Positions 56,801 through 63,558 of a stretch of DNA of 64,000 nucleotides are shown one piece after another. The stretch spans positions 744,001 through 808,000 of the forward strand of contig NZ_CP060418.1 of NCBI RefSeq assembly GCF_014298075.1, written 5' to 3'. Positions within the stretch are counted from its first letter, which is position 1, and each line of letters begins with the position of its first letter. The notes beneath the pieces were generated by a model, which was not told the DNA's origin, searched no databases, and was given only the letters and a program-made list of their open reading frames with translations. The translations under genes were made by a program, and so were the position numbers. The stretch is from Enterobacter sp. JUb54 (lineage in GTDB: Bacteria; Pseudomonadota; Gammaproteobacteria; Enterobacterales; Enterobacteriaceae).

Positions 56801-57497
56801 GAAAATCCCCGCCAAAGTTGCTCAGCAATTGTGGGATGTTTAAGCCCACGGAGAAATTAAAGCTGCCGGCCGCGGGGCCATCCAGCCAGATATTGACCAA
56901 CCAGCCTTCGCTACGGTAGCCCAGTGTCTGGGGGACCTGATAATACTGCAGGCCAATCAGATCGGCATCGCCGGGGTTACTGGTGCTCAACTGCAGCGAC
57001 GGATAGCCGTTCTCGACGATCAACGCCAGCGGTAATCCGCTCTGCATGGTCAGGGATAAGCCTGACCAATTAAACTGAGATTCGTTAGTGACGACATCGA
57101 GTTGCCCCACTTTTTGTGAGTAAATGCAGGGGAGAGCGGCCGTGATGGCGTCCTGTTGGGTCAACCATAGGATATTGTGCGCCACGACAGATGAACCTGA
57201 CAGCGGAGGAAACCCTTTTCGTGCGGCACGAATAAAGGCTGGGGCCTGCTGCGGGTTAATGGTCTGCGGAGTGAAAAAATACCAGCCTGAAATTGAGTCC
57301 CAACTGCTTTGTAAGGTCACCTCCGGGGCGCTTGCCGCTGCCGTTTTCTTTTTTCGTGTTTTTGCAAGCGAACTGCCGCTAGTGGCCGTCAAAAAATAAA
57401 CCCACAGCGGGCTGCCGTTGGCTTCTGACGATCCCGGCGCAGCAATCAAATAAAGCCCAGGATATATCTCAGGTAAGGGGCTGGTGACGCTCGACAT
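53892..57497 (-). CDS. 1201-aa beta-rich protein of unknown function
   Basis: A large protein with no signal peptide or convincing membrane helix. The N-terminus ('LPEIYPGLYLIAAPG', 'PLWVYFLTATSG') is followed by a Lys-rich loop (KTRKKKTAAAS) and many beta-strand-like segments ('GWYFFTPQTI', 'LPLALIVENGYPSLQLS', 'SARYGLEYDMQLGSLGALGANARLNAKVILGWG'). It shares with the 2330-aa protein the frequent SPP/GSP/ASP linkers and overall composition, suggesting related architecture. I chose the ATG at 57497; AGGAG lies 10 nt upstream. It follows the third small paralog by 42 nt. Function unknown. Confidence 0.78.
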   Translation of the reverse strand: MSSVTSPLPEIYPGLYLIAAPGSSEANGSPLWVYFLTATSGSSLAKTRKKKTAAASAPEVTLQSSWDSISGWYFFTPQTINPQQAPAFIRAARKGFPPLSGSSVVAHNILWLTQQDAITAALPCIYSQKVGQLDVVTNESQFNWSGLSLTMQSGLPLALIVENGYPSLQLSTSNPGDADLIGLQYYQVPQTLGYRSEGWLVNIWLDGPAAGSFNFSVGLNIPQLLSNFGGDFHYVPGTQLNKTLAYPLYDPTPFQPGSYCAFEIWLNPLLPRQTSATRFQLDTTGRIGKISWQNQASLLKSDYFYANDGATLRFQPVDPWASETPAPDTVGAGFAFSWRPVVSSPPSPGELYLSPIGDYRVTRVQSPSTTITLQVMPGLFTREYFRINSDDILRFVADQPARAGAFSLQLTPDALAHDARDILDATYTTSWAQWYSLPAEARYYGQPASAPFFGDIAGAAFPIAIDVLLETFTTSVLFPWVPYGGLDESLAGSGTDLMRFEATVIGAVRHGMLTEQSGGPIFMPQNTTEADPGLRSATTPQSLLFNIDEQGSLRSLTLSMEEAHSAASPPEPQSFLRFSSKGSPSRVPTDLALTLTQNQLFYVVTVPGDDWAFDSTTWLGGFQFNMGFGEQDPSTSEHQTIMVFKFNTTATLAELCQQHTLWTGAQRYNTDPAKVSGSLIEAIDFARSQAHAPDNPFENFNRIVNDCAWTGVLFFNAAINGNGMPPDLQMLLGGINGGLRAHHVGIQGNMFDHRASPAQLDIKKSSLFGVIFYDENSSPPSPAVQQEVVDYEVETLIVVFSHSAVAQFNTTVGLTLNQLFSRNVALRSHPSPATASNPNTLSIKGKYQTTSDGVGRVVFTSDNGFIYDIVPASNDATYVVKTIRFDNASLVPVSSTPSGSPTMRTCVKAQFALGGQLWFNATPFPISGELDLFSYGQENTGLPISGLTTHIEFTLDAAGNCISDSKKVTLDMSTLNVQPKNEAIRPDSLLYSIPLKFSRFLSATDGKPLNASALGATTVNILQLEGHLPTAGALPPLASPEPPRPAATLPVSYATSSARYGLEYDMQLGSLGALGANARLNAKVILGWGPSATVPDNDAAALFVQLPQLSAGAGGFELEGILKTTFGAANLLKVDLKDKQQTVYAFLFNNIQLSVFGYRFPPGVLIDFLVFAGAVTPGQKVATNTNNLACFLSAQPQKKSP

Positions 57498-57539
57498 AAA
57501 TGGCAAGCTCCTCAAGTGTTGCTATGTGTAGGGAAAAAA

Positions 57540-57905
57540 TTACGGTAAGCTAATAGCTTTAATATATTTCCCGGCATTACATACTACTGCGCCGAGATGA
57601 CTCGCGTCTTTCCAGTAAAGATATATTTGTATTGAGATGGCACTAACGTCTTCTGGAATGTCAATATTCACAGTTCCTGCATATTGCGAGCCGCTGCTTG
57701 CAGGATACATTGTCAATATATTATTGCCCAATCCTAATCCGCCTTTGGGTGGGTTAAGTTGATTGTAAAAAGCAGGGTAATTAGCAGGGGGCAACGGTAT
57801 CCATTGAAAACTACCGCTGGTGTTGGGCAGTTTTATAAAATCGCCATTATTAATGCTGAACATTAACGACACGCCGCTGGTGTTGAATGTATAAACATTT
57901 GCCAT
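57540..57905 (-). CDS. Small beta-sandwich-like paralog 3 (121 aa)
   Basis: One of three tandem paralogs. Shared pattern, here as 'YTFNTSGVSLMFSINNGDFIKL', then a Pro-rich segment with Phe-x-Asn, 'GLGLGNNILTMYPASSGSQY', 'NIDIPEDVSAISIQIYLYWKDASHLGAV' and a short tail. It is almost entirely predicted beta, with no signal peptide and no cysteine near the N-terminus. A long G-run just before the ATG provides the ribosome site. It is the nearest of the three to the 1201-aa gene. I do not recognise the family. Confidence 0.8.
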   Translation of the reverse strand: MANVYTFNTSGVSLMFSINNGDFIKLPNTSGSFQWIPLPPANYPAFYNQLNPPKGGLGLGNNILTMYPASSGSQYAGTVNIDIPEDVSAISIQIYLYWKDASHLGAVVCNAGKYIKAISLP

Positions 57906-57943
57906 GCCCCCCCCTTTTACTGCATTCAGTTACTGAGGTGTTT

Positions 57944-57970
57944 ACGCCTGAATGAATATTATTCAGGCGT
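57944..57970 (-). terminator. Stem-loop between small paralogs 2 and 3
   Basis: ACGCCTGAAT (57944-57953) pairs perfectly with ATTCAGGCGT (57961-57970) around a 7-nt loop, between the stop of the 122-aa gene and the start of the 121-aa gene. With no T-run on the minus strand it looks like an mRNA-processing or partial-termination element. Confidence 0.6.
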
Positions 57971-58060
57971 GGTGTTTTCGGCGTAAATGATTAATCTAGG
58001 GCTGTGCTTTCAGGTGGTTAATTTGTTAAAAATAATATTAATTTAATGAATGCACTGAGT

Positions 58061-58429
58061 TTATGCGAGGTTAGCTGGAGATACCTGGATAAACTGGCCG
58101 CCATTCAGTGCTGCGAAAGCGACATTTTCGGCGTCTTTCCAGAACAGATACAGCTGCAGTGAACTGACCGTAACTTCGGTCGGAATATTGAGGGTGAAGT
58201 TGGCGCTGTGGCTCGGCCCGGAGGTCGATGGGTAGAGGGTAATCGTGTTCGGGCCAAGGCCTAGCTGGCCGTTGCCAGGGTTGATATTATTGACAAACGG
58301 AGGCTGAGTCGAGGGAACACTTGGCACCCAGGTGGTACTGTCTGCCGGGTTTACGGACAGGAAATTGCCATTGTTTACGCTTACTGAAATGGCGACACCT
58401 GATGCATTGAAAATATATGCGTTTGACAT
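58061..58429 (-). CDS. Small beta-sandwich-like paralog 2 (122 aa)
   Basis: The middle paralog: 'YIFNASGVAISVSVNNGNFLSVN', 'PPFVNNINPGNGQLGLGPNTITLYPSTSGPSH', 'LNIPTEVTVSSLQLYLFWKDAENVAFAAL', 'GGQFIQV'. It shares the NNGxF, W-P, FVNN, GQLxLGxN, SxSGP, IPxxV and YLFWKDA positions with the other two. No signal peptide. About 130 bp of AT-rich sequence and a hairpin separate it from the next copy. Confidence 0.82.
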   Translation of the reverse strand: MSNAYIFNASGVAISVSVNNGNFLSVNPADSTTWVPSVPSTQPPFVNNINPGNGQLGLGPNTITLYPSTSGPSHSANFTLNIPTEVTVSSLQLYLFWKDAENVAFAALNGGQFIQVSPANLA

Positions 58430-58556
58430 GAGATAATTACCTTGCTATCAGCGGTTGAGTGTTGATCCGGGTGCGCCTTTCTGCGCCGTAGTTTATATTT
58501 ACTACAACATGAGAAAATATATTTAATCAGGCTTAAACTTCACACTGATCAGGCCA

Positions 58557-58588
58557 TTGACTAACTAGGATTAATCCCAATTAGTCAA
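58557..58588. terminator. Imperfect 32-bp palindrome between small paralogs 1 and 2
   Basis: TTGACTAACTAGGATT (58557-58572) faces AATCCCAATTAGTCAA (58573-58588) with only two non-Watson-Crick pairs. It lies in the 204-bp gap between the 158-aa and 122-aa genes; a partial terminator, processing site or regulator-binding palindrome. Confidence 0.55.
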
Positions 58589-58633
58589 CATAAGTAAAAA
58601 CTATAGGAGTAAAAATTATTTTTGCAAAATAAA

Positions 58634-59110
58634 TTACAAATTAATTTTTATCTGACTGCCTGCTGGATGAGAGGGGGATGTCATCTTGTTGTTTTCTAAT
58701 GGATACTGAATGGCAGAGACGGCAGTTAATAATGTGCTTGTGATTGCCCTGGTGATGATTACCGCCTGGAAAGGTTGTCCATCCTGCAGAACAATAGCCG
58801 CAACACTGGTAGCATCTTTCCAGAAAAGATAGAGTTGTATTGAGTTTATAGGAATATTTTCGGGGATAGTTATTGTGCAGATTCCTGCCGTGGCTGGACC
58901 GGAAGTTGATGAATAAGCTGTTATTATATTGTCACCCAGCTTCAATTGCCCGGTGGTGGCCGTGGTATTGTTAACAAAAGTGGGCGGGGTAGCGGCTTGA
59001 CCCGCCTGCCATGAAACTTGAGTAGCAGCATTTACTGTAAAAAAACTGCCATTATTAAGGCTGACATAAATATCTGATTTACTTGCATTAAAAACCTCCA
59101 CCTGCCCCAT
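58634..59110 (-). CDS. Small beta-sandwich-like paralog 1 with tail (158 aa)
   Basis: The first gene of the island array. Residues 1-118 are paralogous to the two following proteins ('EVFNASKSDIYVSLNNGSFFTVN', 'PPTFVNNTTATTGQLKLGDNIITAYSSTSGPA', 'TIPENIPINSIQLYLFWKDATSVAAIVL'). The last 40 residues ('AITSTLLTAVSAIQYPLENNKMTSP...') are unique. AGGAG eight nt before the ATG is the best ribosome site of the three. The promoter of the array should lie within about 150 bp upstream. Confidence 0.8.
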   Translation of the reverse strand: MGQVEVFNASKSDIYVSLNNGSFFTVNAATQVSWQAGQAATPPTFVNNTTATTGQLKLGDNIITAYSSTSGPATAGICTITIPENIPINSIQLYLFWKDATSVAAIVLQDGQPFQAVIITRAITSTLLTAVSAIQYPLENNKMTSPSHPAGSQIKINL

Positions 59111-59283
59111 AATGCTGTCTCCTGAATGAGTTAATGGAAATTAGCGGTTTAATAAGATGCTTTCTGCTACGTAAAATAATTCCAACAGGTTACTTATTTT
59201 ATCATATGAGTGGTTTGGTGCTTTTCATGACTGAATCAGTAATATTTTACCATAAATCCTGAATTTCGAAAAAAAAAGGTGGT
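59111..59283 (-). promoter_or_regulatory. Putative promoter region of the island array
   Basis: AT-rich leader upstream of the 158-aa gene. On the minus strand, a TATGATAAAAT-like segment near 59200-59210 could act as a -10 region; I see no convincing -35. This is the only non-coding space upstream of the whole minus-strand array. Confidence 0.35.
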
Positions 59284-59472
59284 GTCCATGATTATTCCGC
59301 GTATTTTTCTGATGATAAGTATGTCTCTCAATGACCTTAAGAAGATACTTTTGAATCATTTATCGTAACAGGGGGCGACCTACCTCAGACTCCTAATGAT
59401 TTCATACAGATTAATCATGTTCCATTAAAAATGAAAATCTATTCTGGTGATCAGAATTTACTGTTTGTATAG
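59284..59472 (+). pseudogene. Possible decayed small gene
   Basis: One frame reads a protein-like sequence ('HDYSAYFSDDKYVSQ', two stops, then 'EDTFESFIVTGGDLPQTPNDF', ending 'GDQNLLFV'). The two in-frame stops near 59329-59338 interrupt it. It ends 21 nt before the small ORF at 59494. It could be the tail of a lost gene; the evidence is only the protein-like composition. Confidence 0.3.
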
Positions 59473-59493
59473 GAATAAAAAGAAATAAAGTTC

Positions 59494-59682
59494 ATGCTGA
59501 AGTGGCTACTGATACCAGCTTTAATTTCGCTGGCATCAGGGGCTTATGTTCAACAAAGCACTGGGAGTGTCCTAATTGAACAACGACCCCGAACCTATCA
59601 TATTGATATACCATCCGGAGCAGTTCCCGGGGATGGGTATCTGATCCGACCCATCATAGTAGACACGCGACTAAGTGAGTAA
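59494..59682 (+). CDS. Small exported protein candidate (62 aa)
   Basis: A 62-aa frame with an N-terminal 'MLKWLLIPALISLASGAYVQ' that looks like a signal peptide, followed by 'YHIDIPSGAVPGDGYLIRPIIVD'. Its ribosome site is weak. It lies on the plus strand between the island array and the IS3-type remnant. It may be a real small secreted protein or the remnant of a longer one; family not recognised. Confidence 0.4.
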   Translation: MLKWLLIPALISLASGAYVQQSTGSVLIEQRPRTYHIDIPSGAVPGDGYLIRPIIVDTRLSE

Positions 59683-59706
59683 ATTCTCAACCAGCGGTGA
59701 TTACTC

Positions 59707-59854
59707 ATGACAAAACCAGCATCAACCAGCAAAACGGCCCGTAAACTGTACACACCCGAATATTCGCGATGAAGCCCTGAAACTCGCTGAACGGGATGAA
59801 GAACTGGCCATGCAACAAAAGGCCGCGACATATTTCGCAAAGCGCCTGAAATGA
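59707..59854 (+). pseudogene. IS3-family orfA remnant, frameshifted and internally deleted
   Basis: The start reads 'MTKPASTSKTARKLYTPEY', the typical N-terminus of an IS3-family OrfA. One extra base just after that Tyr codon (near 59764) breaks the frame. In the shifted frame it continues 'RDEALKLAER' and jumps directly to 'DEELAMQQKAATYFAKRLK' and a stop, the usual OrfA C-terminus. The central helix-turn-helix part is missing. No orfB is present. It marks the right edge of the accessory island. Confidence 0.8.
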
Positions 59855-59880
59855 AAAATCCACGCAATTGCGTGGATTTT
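59855..59880. repeat. Perfect 26-bp palindrome at the right island edge
   Basis: Arms AAAATCCACGCAA and its reverse complement. It directly follows the orfA remnant and lies 59 bp beyond the ychF stop; on the minus strand a T-run follows it, so it may also terminate ychF. It differs from the core of the 41977-42010 palindrome at two symmetric bases only. Confidence 0.9.
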
Positions 59881-59938
59881 AGAGGATTTTGTGAGTTTCA
59901 TGAGATGTTCTGACACCGCATGAGACAACAAATTTTAT

Positions 59939-61033
59939 TTAGACGTTGAACAGGAAGTTCATCACATCGCCATCTTTAACGATGTAGTCTTTGCCTTCGG
60001 CGCGCATCTTGCCGGCTTCTTTCGCCCCTTGCTCACCTTTGTAGGTGATAAAGTCTTCATAGGCGATGGTCTGCGCACGGATAAAGCCTTTTTCGAAATC
60101 GGTGTGGATTTTGCCTGCCGCCTGCGGGGCGGTTGCGCCGACAGGGATGGTCCACGCGCGAACTTCTTTGACGCCTGCGGTGAAGTAAGTCTGCAGGTTC
60201 AGCAGCTCGTAGCCTGCGCGGATCACTCGGTTCAGGCCCGGCTCTTCCAGACCCAGTTCGGCCATGAATTCATCACGGTCGGCGTCGTCCAGCTCAGCGA
60301 TATCAGATTCGACTGCAGCACAGACGGCAACCACGACAGAACCTTCGCCCGCGGCGATTTCACGCACTTTATCCAGGTACGGGTTGTTCTCGAAACCGTC
60401 TTCGTTGACGTTGGCGATATACATGGTTGGCTTCAGGGTCAGGAAGCTCAGGTATTTGATAGCAGCCTTGTCTTCTTCGGTCAGGTTTTTCAGCGCGCGC
60501 AGCATGCCGGCGTTTTCCAGCTGCGGCAGGCATTTTTCCAGCGCGGCCTGTTCGGCTTTCGCGTCTTTGTCGCCGCCTTTGGCTTTCTTCTGTACGCGGT
60601 GCAGAGCACGTTCGCAGGTGTCGAGATCGGACAGCGCCAGCTCGGTGTTAATAACGTCGATGTCGTCAGCCGGATCGACTTTATTGTTCACGTGGATGAT
60701 GTTGTCGTTCTCAAAGCAGCGAACCACGTGGCCGATAGCTTCGGTTTCACGGATGTTGGTCAGGAACTGGTTACCCAGGCCTTCACCTTTGGACGCGCCT
60801 TTCACCAGACCGGCGATGTCGACGAATTCCATGGTAGTCGGCAGAATACGCTGCGGTTTGACGATTTCAGCCAGTTTGTCCAGACGCGGATCGGGCATCG
60901 GCACGACACCGGTGTTCGGCTCAATGGTACAGAAGGGGAAGTTGGCCGCTTCAATACCCGCTTTGGTGAGCGCATTGAACAGGGTGGATTTGCCGACGTT
61001 GGGCAAACCGACGATACCGCATTTGAATCCCAT
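59939..61033 (-). CDS. ychF: YchF, OLA1-type translation-associated ATPase
   Basis: A 364-aa P-loop NTPase of the Obg-related YchF/OLA1 family, which prefers ATP and binds ribosomes. P-loop '[18 protein letters not shown]' is at about residue 8, '[21 protein letters not shown]' is the switch region, and the C-terminal TGS domain includes '[40 protein letters not shown]'. The order ychF-pth-ychH-dauA matches the E. coli chromosome (the MerR gene here is an addition). The start has a normal upstream region shared with pth. Confidence 0.97.
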   Translation of the reverse strand: MGFKCGIVGLPNVGKSTLFNALTKAGIEAANFPFCTIEPNTGVVPMPDPRLDKLAEIVKPQRILPTTMEFVDIAGLVKGASKGEGLGNQFLTNIRETEAIGHVVRCFENDNIIHVNNKVDPADDIDVINTELALSDLDTCERALHRVQKKAKGGDKDAKAEQAALEKCLPQLENAGMLRALKNLTEEDKAAIKYLSFLTLKPTMYIANVNEDGFENNPYLDKVREIAAGEGSVVVAVCAAVESDIAELDDADRDEFMAELGLEEPGLNRVIRAGYELLNLQTYFTAGVKEVRAWTIPVGATAPQAAGKIHTDFEKGFIRAQTIAYEDFITYKGEQGAKEAGKMRAEGKDYIVKDGDVMNFLFNV

Positions 61034-61150
61034 GATTTAAATCACCTTAATCTTTGGATAATCAACCTGTTACAGAGAACAGATTGCAGAAAAGTAAATA
61101 GCTTTGCCTATTATACACGGTGCGCGGCAAAAATTCCGCACGGCGACCGG

Positions 61151-61735
61151 TTATTGCGCTTTAAAAGCGTGTAAACGGTTGGTCGCTTTGGTGAGGCCCT
61201 CTTTCAGCCAGACCTCGGTACAACGTGCCGCTTCGTCTACGGCCTCATCAATCAGTTTCTGTTCGCTTGACGGTGGTTTACCCAGAACAAAGCCAACAAC
61301 TTTATTTTTATCGCCTGGATGGCCGATTCCGACGCGTAAGCGATGAAAGTTGGGGTTATTGCCCAGCTTGCTGATGATATCTTTCAGACCATTGTGGCCG
61401 CCGTGACCGCCGCCGAGCTTAAATTTCGCCACGCCGGGTGGCAGATCCAGCTCATCGTGCGCCACCAGGATTTCATCCGGGTTAATACGGTAGAAGGTCG
61501 CCATCGCCGCCACGGCTTTGCCGCTGAGGTTCATAAAGGTGGTCGGGACCAACAGACGGACATCTTCACCGGCGAAGTTAATCCGCGAGGTGTAGCCGAA
61601 GAATTTGCTCTCTTCGCGCAGCGGGGCACGATGGCGGTCAGCCAGTAAATCTACGTACCAGGCACCGGCGTTATGGCGGGTTGCCGCATATTCTGCGCCG
61701 GGGTTTGCCAGGCCGACAATCAGTTTTATCGTCAC
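61151..61735 (-). CDS. pth: Peptidyl-tRNA hydrolase
   Basis: A 194-aa enzyme releasing peptides from prematurely dropped peptidyl-tRNA. '[22 protein letters not shown]' carries the catalytic His; '[30 protein letters not shown]' carries the catalytic Asp and the glycine loop. It begins with GTG at 61735, giving the E. coli length, with AGGA about 7 nt before; upstream in-frame codons are not conserved-looking. Its start-side region faces ychH divergently. Confidence 0.96.
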   Translation of the reverse strand: MTIKLIVGLANPGAEYAATRHNAGAWYVDLLADRHRAPLREESKFFGYTSRINFAGEDVRLLVPTTFMNLSGKAVAAMATFYRINPDEILVAHDELDLPPGVAKFKLGGGHGGHNGLKDIISKLGNNPNFHRLRVGIGHPGDKNKVVGFVLGKPPSSEQKLIDEAVDEAARCTEVWLKEGLTKATNRLHAFKAQ

Positions 61736-62006
61736 TTTTCTATCCTGCTTGGGTCGTTCTCTGGCGCGTAGTGTACTGGTTGCCGGGGCGCTTGACAAAA
61801 TTCTGCCCGTATTGCGACGAGGAAAACGATAATTTACCTAATGAACCATTAGAATTTGATGTTGTTCAGAGGGTTATTTGTAAATATTTGTTGATCAGAT
61901 ATTGACTAATGTGATCGCTAACGCAATCAGCTTTAAGCCCATTGTCTATACTAGACCTATAAGTTTTAGGGATATTCCCTATGGCCCAAGGTTCCGGAGG
62001 TGACAT

Positions 62007-62282
62007 ATGAAACGCAGAAACGCTTCGTTACTCGGTAATACTCTGATGGGTTTAGGACTCGTTGTCATGGTGGTTGGCGTCGGTTATTCCATTTTAAACC
62101 AGCTTCCGCAAGTTGACCTGCCGCAGTTCTTTGCGCATGGCGCAGTGTTAAGCATCTTCGTCGGTGCTGTACTGTGGCTTGCCGGGGCACGCGTGGGCGG
62201 CCACGAACAGGTCTGCGACAAGTACTGGTGGGTTCGTCACTACGATAAACGCTGCCGCCGTGACCAGCACCGGCACAGTTAA
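62007..62282 (+). CDS. ychH: YchH, stress-induced inner membrane protein
   Basis: A 91-aa protein with two hydrophobic segments ('LGLVVMVVGVGYSILNQL' and 'AVLSIFVGAVLWLAGA') separated by a short loop, then a basic cytosolic tail. This matches enterobacterial YchH, reported as stress- and biofilm-related. GGAGG lies 8 nt before the ATG. Divergent from pth, as in E. coli. Confidence 0.93.
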   Translation: MKRRNASLLGNTLMGLGLVVMVVGVGYSILNQLPQVDLPQFFAHGAVLSIFVGAVLWLAGARVGGHEQVCDKYWWVRHYDKRCRRDQHRHS

Positions 62283-62333
62283 CTAGCGCACCTGTCACTC
62301 GCGACAGGGCATGAATGTAACGGTTTTCTTATG

Positions 62334-62368
62334 CAGCCAGCGTCCCTCGGGTCGCTGGCTGTTTTGTT
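62334..62368 (+). terminator. Intrinsic terminator after ychH
   Basis: CAGCCAGCG (62334-62342) pairs with CGCTGGCTG (62353-62361) around a 10-nt loop, followed by TTTTGTTT. A smaller CCTGTC/GACAGG hairpin lies just before it (62291-62308). Confidence 0.85.
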
Positions 62369-62511
62369 TGGTGCTCACCCCGATTCCCTGCGAATAGATT
62401 CTCCTGCTGCCAGGGGGATACCTTCACGATAAAATGCCATCACTTTTCCCCTTGACCCTGACGTAACGTCAGGCGGCAAGGTAGCGTCACTGGTCAACGA
62501 CGGGAGCAGGT

Positions 62512-63558
62512 ATGTTAATTCAGGTAGGTGAACTGGCAAGGCGTGCCGGTATGACCGTACGCACGCTCCATCACTATGAACAAACGGGGCTGCTGATGCC
62601 GTCGGCCAGAAGCGCGGCGGGCTATCGACTTTATAACCTGGCGGCGGTTCAGCGCCTGCATATGATCAAGGCGCTGGCGCAAGCCGGGCTGGAGCTCGCC
62701 ACTATTAAGGACCATCTGGATCGGGATTCGCTTTCGCTGTCGGACCTGCTGGTGCAGCAGATCGCGACGCTGGATACCCAGCTGCGCACCATCAGTACGC
62801 TGCGTGAGAGGCTGGTGACCCTGCGCGATGCGCTGGGGGGCGGTAACGAGCCCGATCTTGAGTCCTGGCTACAGACGCTGGAGTTAATGAAAATGTACGA
62901 TCGTTGGTTTAGTCCGCAGGAGTTGCAGGGGTTGCCGTTTGCCGAGCAAGACGAGCAACGGAATCAGGTCTGGCTGGCGCTGGTCGCAGAGGTACGGGAG
63001 CTGATTGGAGAAGGGTGTCCGGAGGATGACCCGCGCGCGATGGCGCTGGCTACCCGCTGGATGGAACGTCTGGAACAGGATACCGCCGGGCGGCCGGAGT
63101 TTCTGACCCGCCTGAACGAGATGCATGCGGCGGAGCCGCAAATGCGCGCGCAAACCGGCATCACCGCCGATGTTATCGACTACATCACCCGCGCTTTTGC
63201 TCAGAGCAAGCTGGTTATCTGGGCGCGCTACCTCGACGCCGATGAACTGGCCTTCACCCGCGAGCACTACTTCGATCGCCTGATGGAGTGGCCGGTGCTG
63301 GTAACGCAGCTGCATCAGGCCTGCCGCGATCGTCTCGATCCGGCATCGGACGCCGGTCAGGTACTGGCCCGGCAATGGCTGGCGCTCTTTCAGTCGTACG
63401 CCGGGACCAGCCCCGCGACCCAGCAAAAATTTCGCGTGGCGATGGAGCGGGAACCGCACCTGATGAAGGGGACGTGGATGACACCGGAGGTGCTGAGCTG
63501 GTTACAGCAGGCGATTGGGGTGATGATGACGCAGGCGCGAACGCCCGCGTCACGGTAG
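62512..63558 (+). CDS. MerR-family regulator with TipAS-like C-terminal domain
   Basis: A 348-aa regulator. The winged-helix DNA-binding domain reads '[38 protein letters not shown]' (about 3-40), followed by a dimerisation coiled coil to about 120. The region about 120-340 is helical ('[11 protein letters not shown]', '[11 protein letters not shown]') and resembles the TipAS antibiotic-recognition domain, found in regulators that sense bulky organic ligands. It has a GGAGCAGGT region before the ATG. It lies between ychH and dauA and is absent from that position in E. coli K-12. The ligand and targets are unknown. Confidence 0.88.
   Translation: MLIQVGELARRAGMTVRTLHHYEQTGLLMPSARSAAGYRLYNLAAVQRLHMIKALAQAGLELATIKDHLDRDSLSLSDLLVQQIATLDTQLRTISTLRERLVTLRDALGGGNEPDLESWLQTLELMKMYDRWFSPQELQGLPFAEQDEQRNQVWLALVAEVRELIGEGCPEDDPRAMALATRWMERLEQDTAGRPEFLTRLNEMHAAEPQMRAQTGITADVIDYITRAFAQSKLVIWARYLDADELAFTREHYFDRLMEWPVLVTQLHQACRDRLDPASDAGQVLARQWLALFQSYAGTSPATQQKFRVAMEREPHLMKGTWMTPEVLSWLQQAIGVMMTQARTPASR

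Noticed and set aside
46049-59110. Type VI secretion, contractile tail or Rhs toxin identity for the giant-protein island
   Set aside because: No VgrG, Hcp, sheath, baseplate, ClpV, PAAR, Rhs repeat or toxin-domain motif could be seen in any of the proteins.
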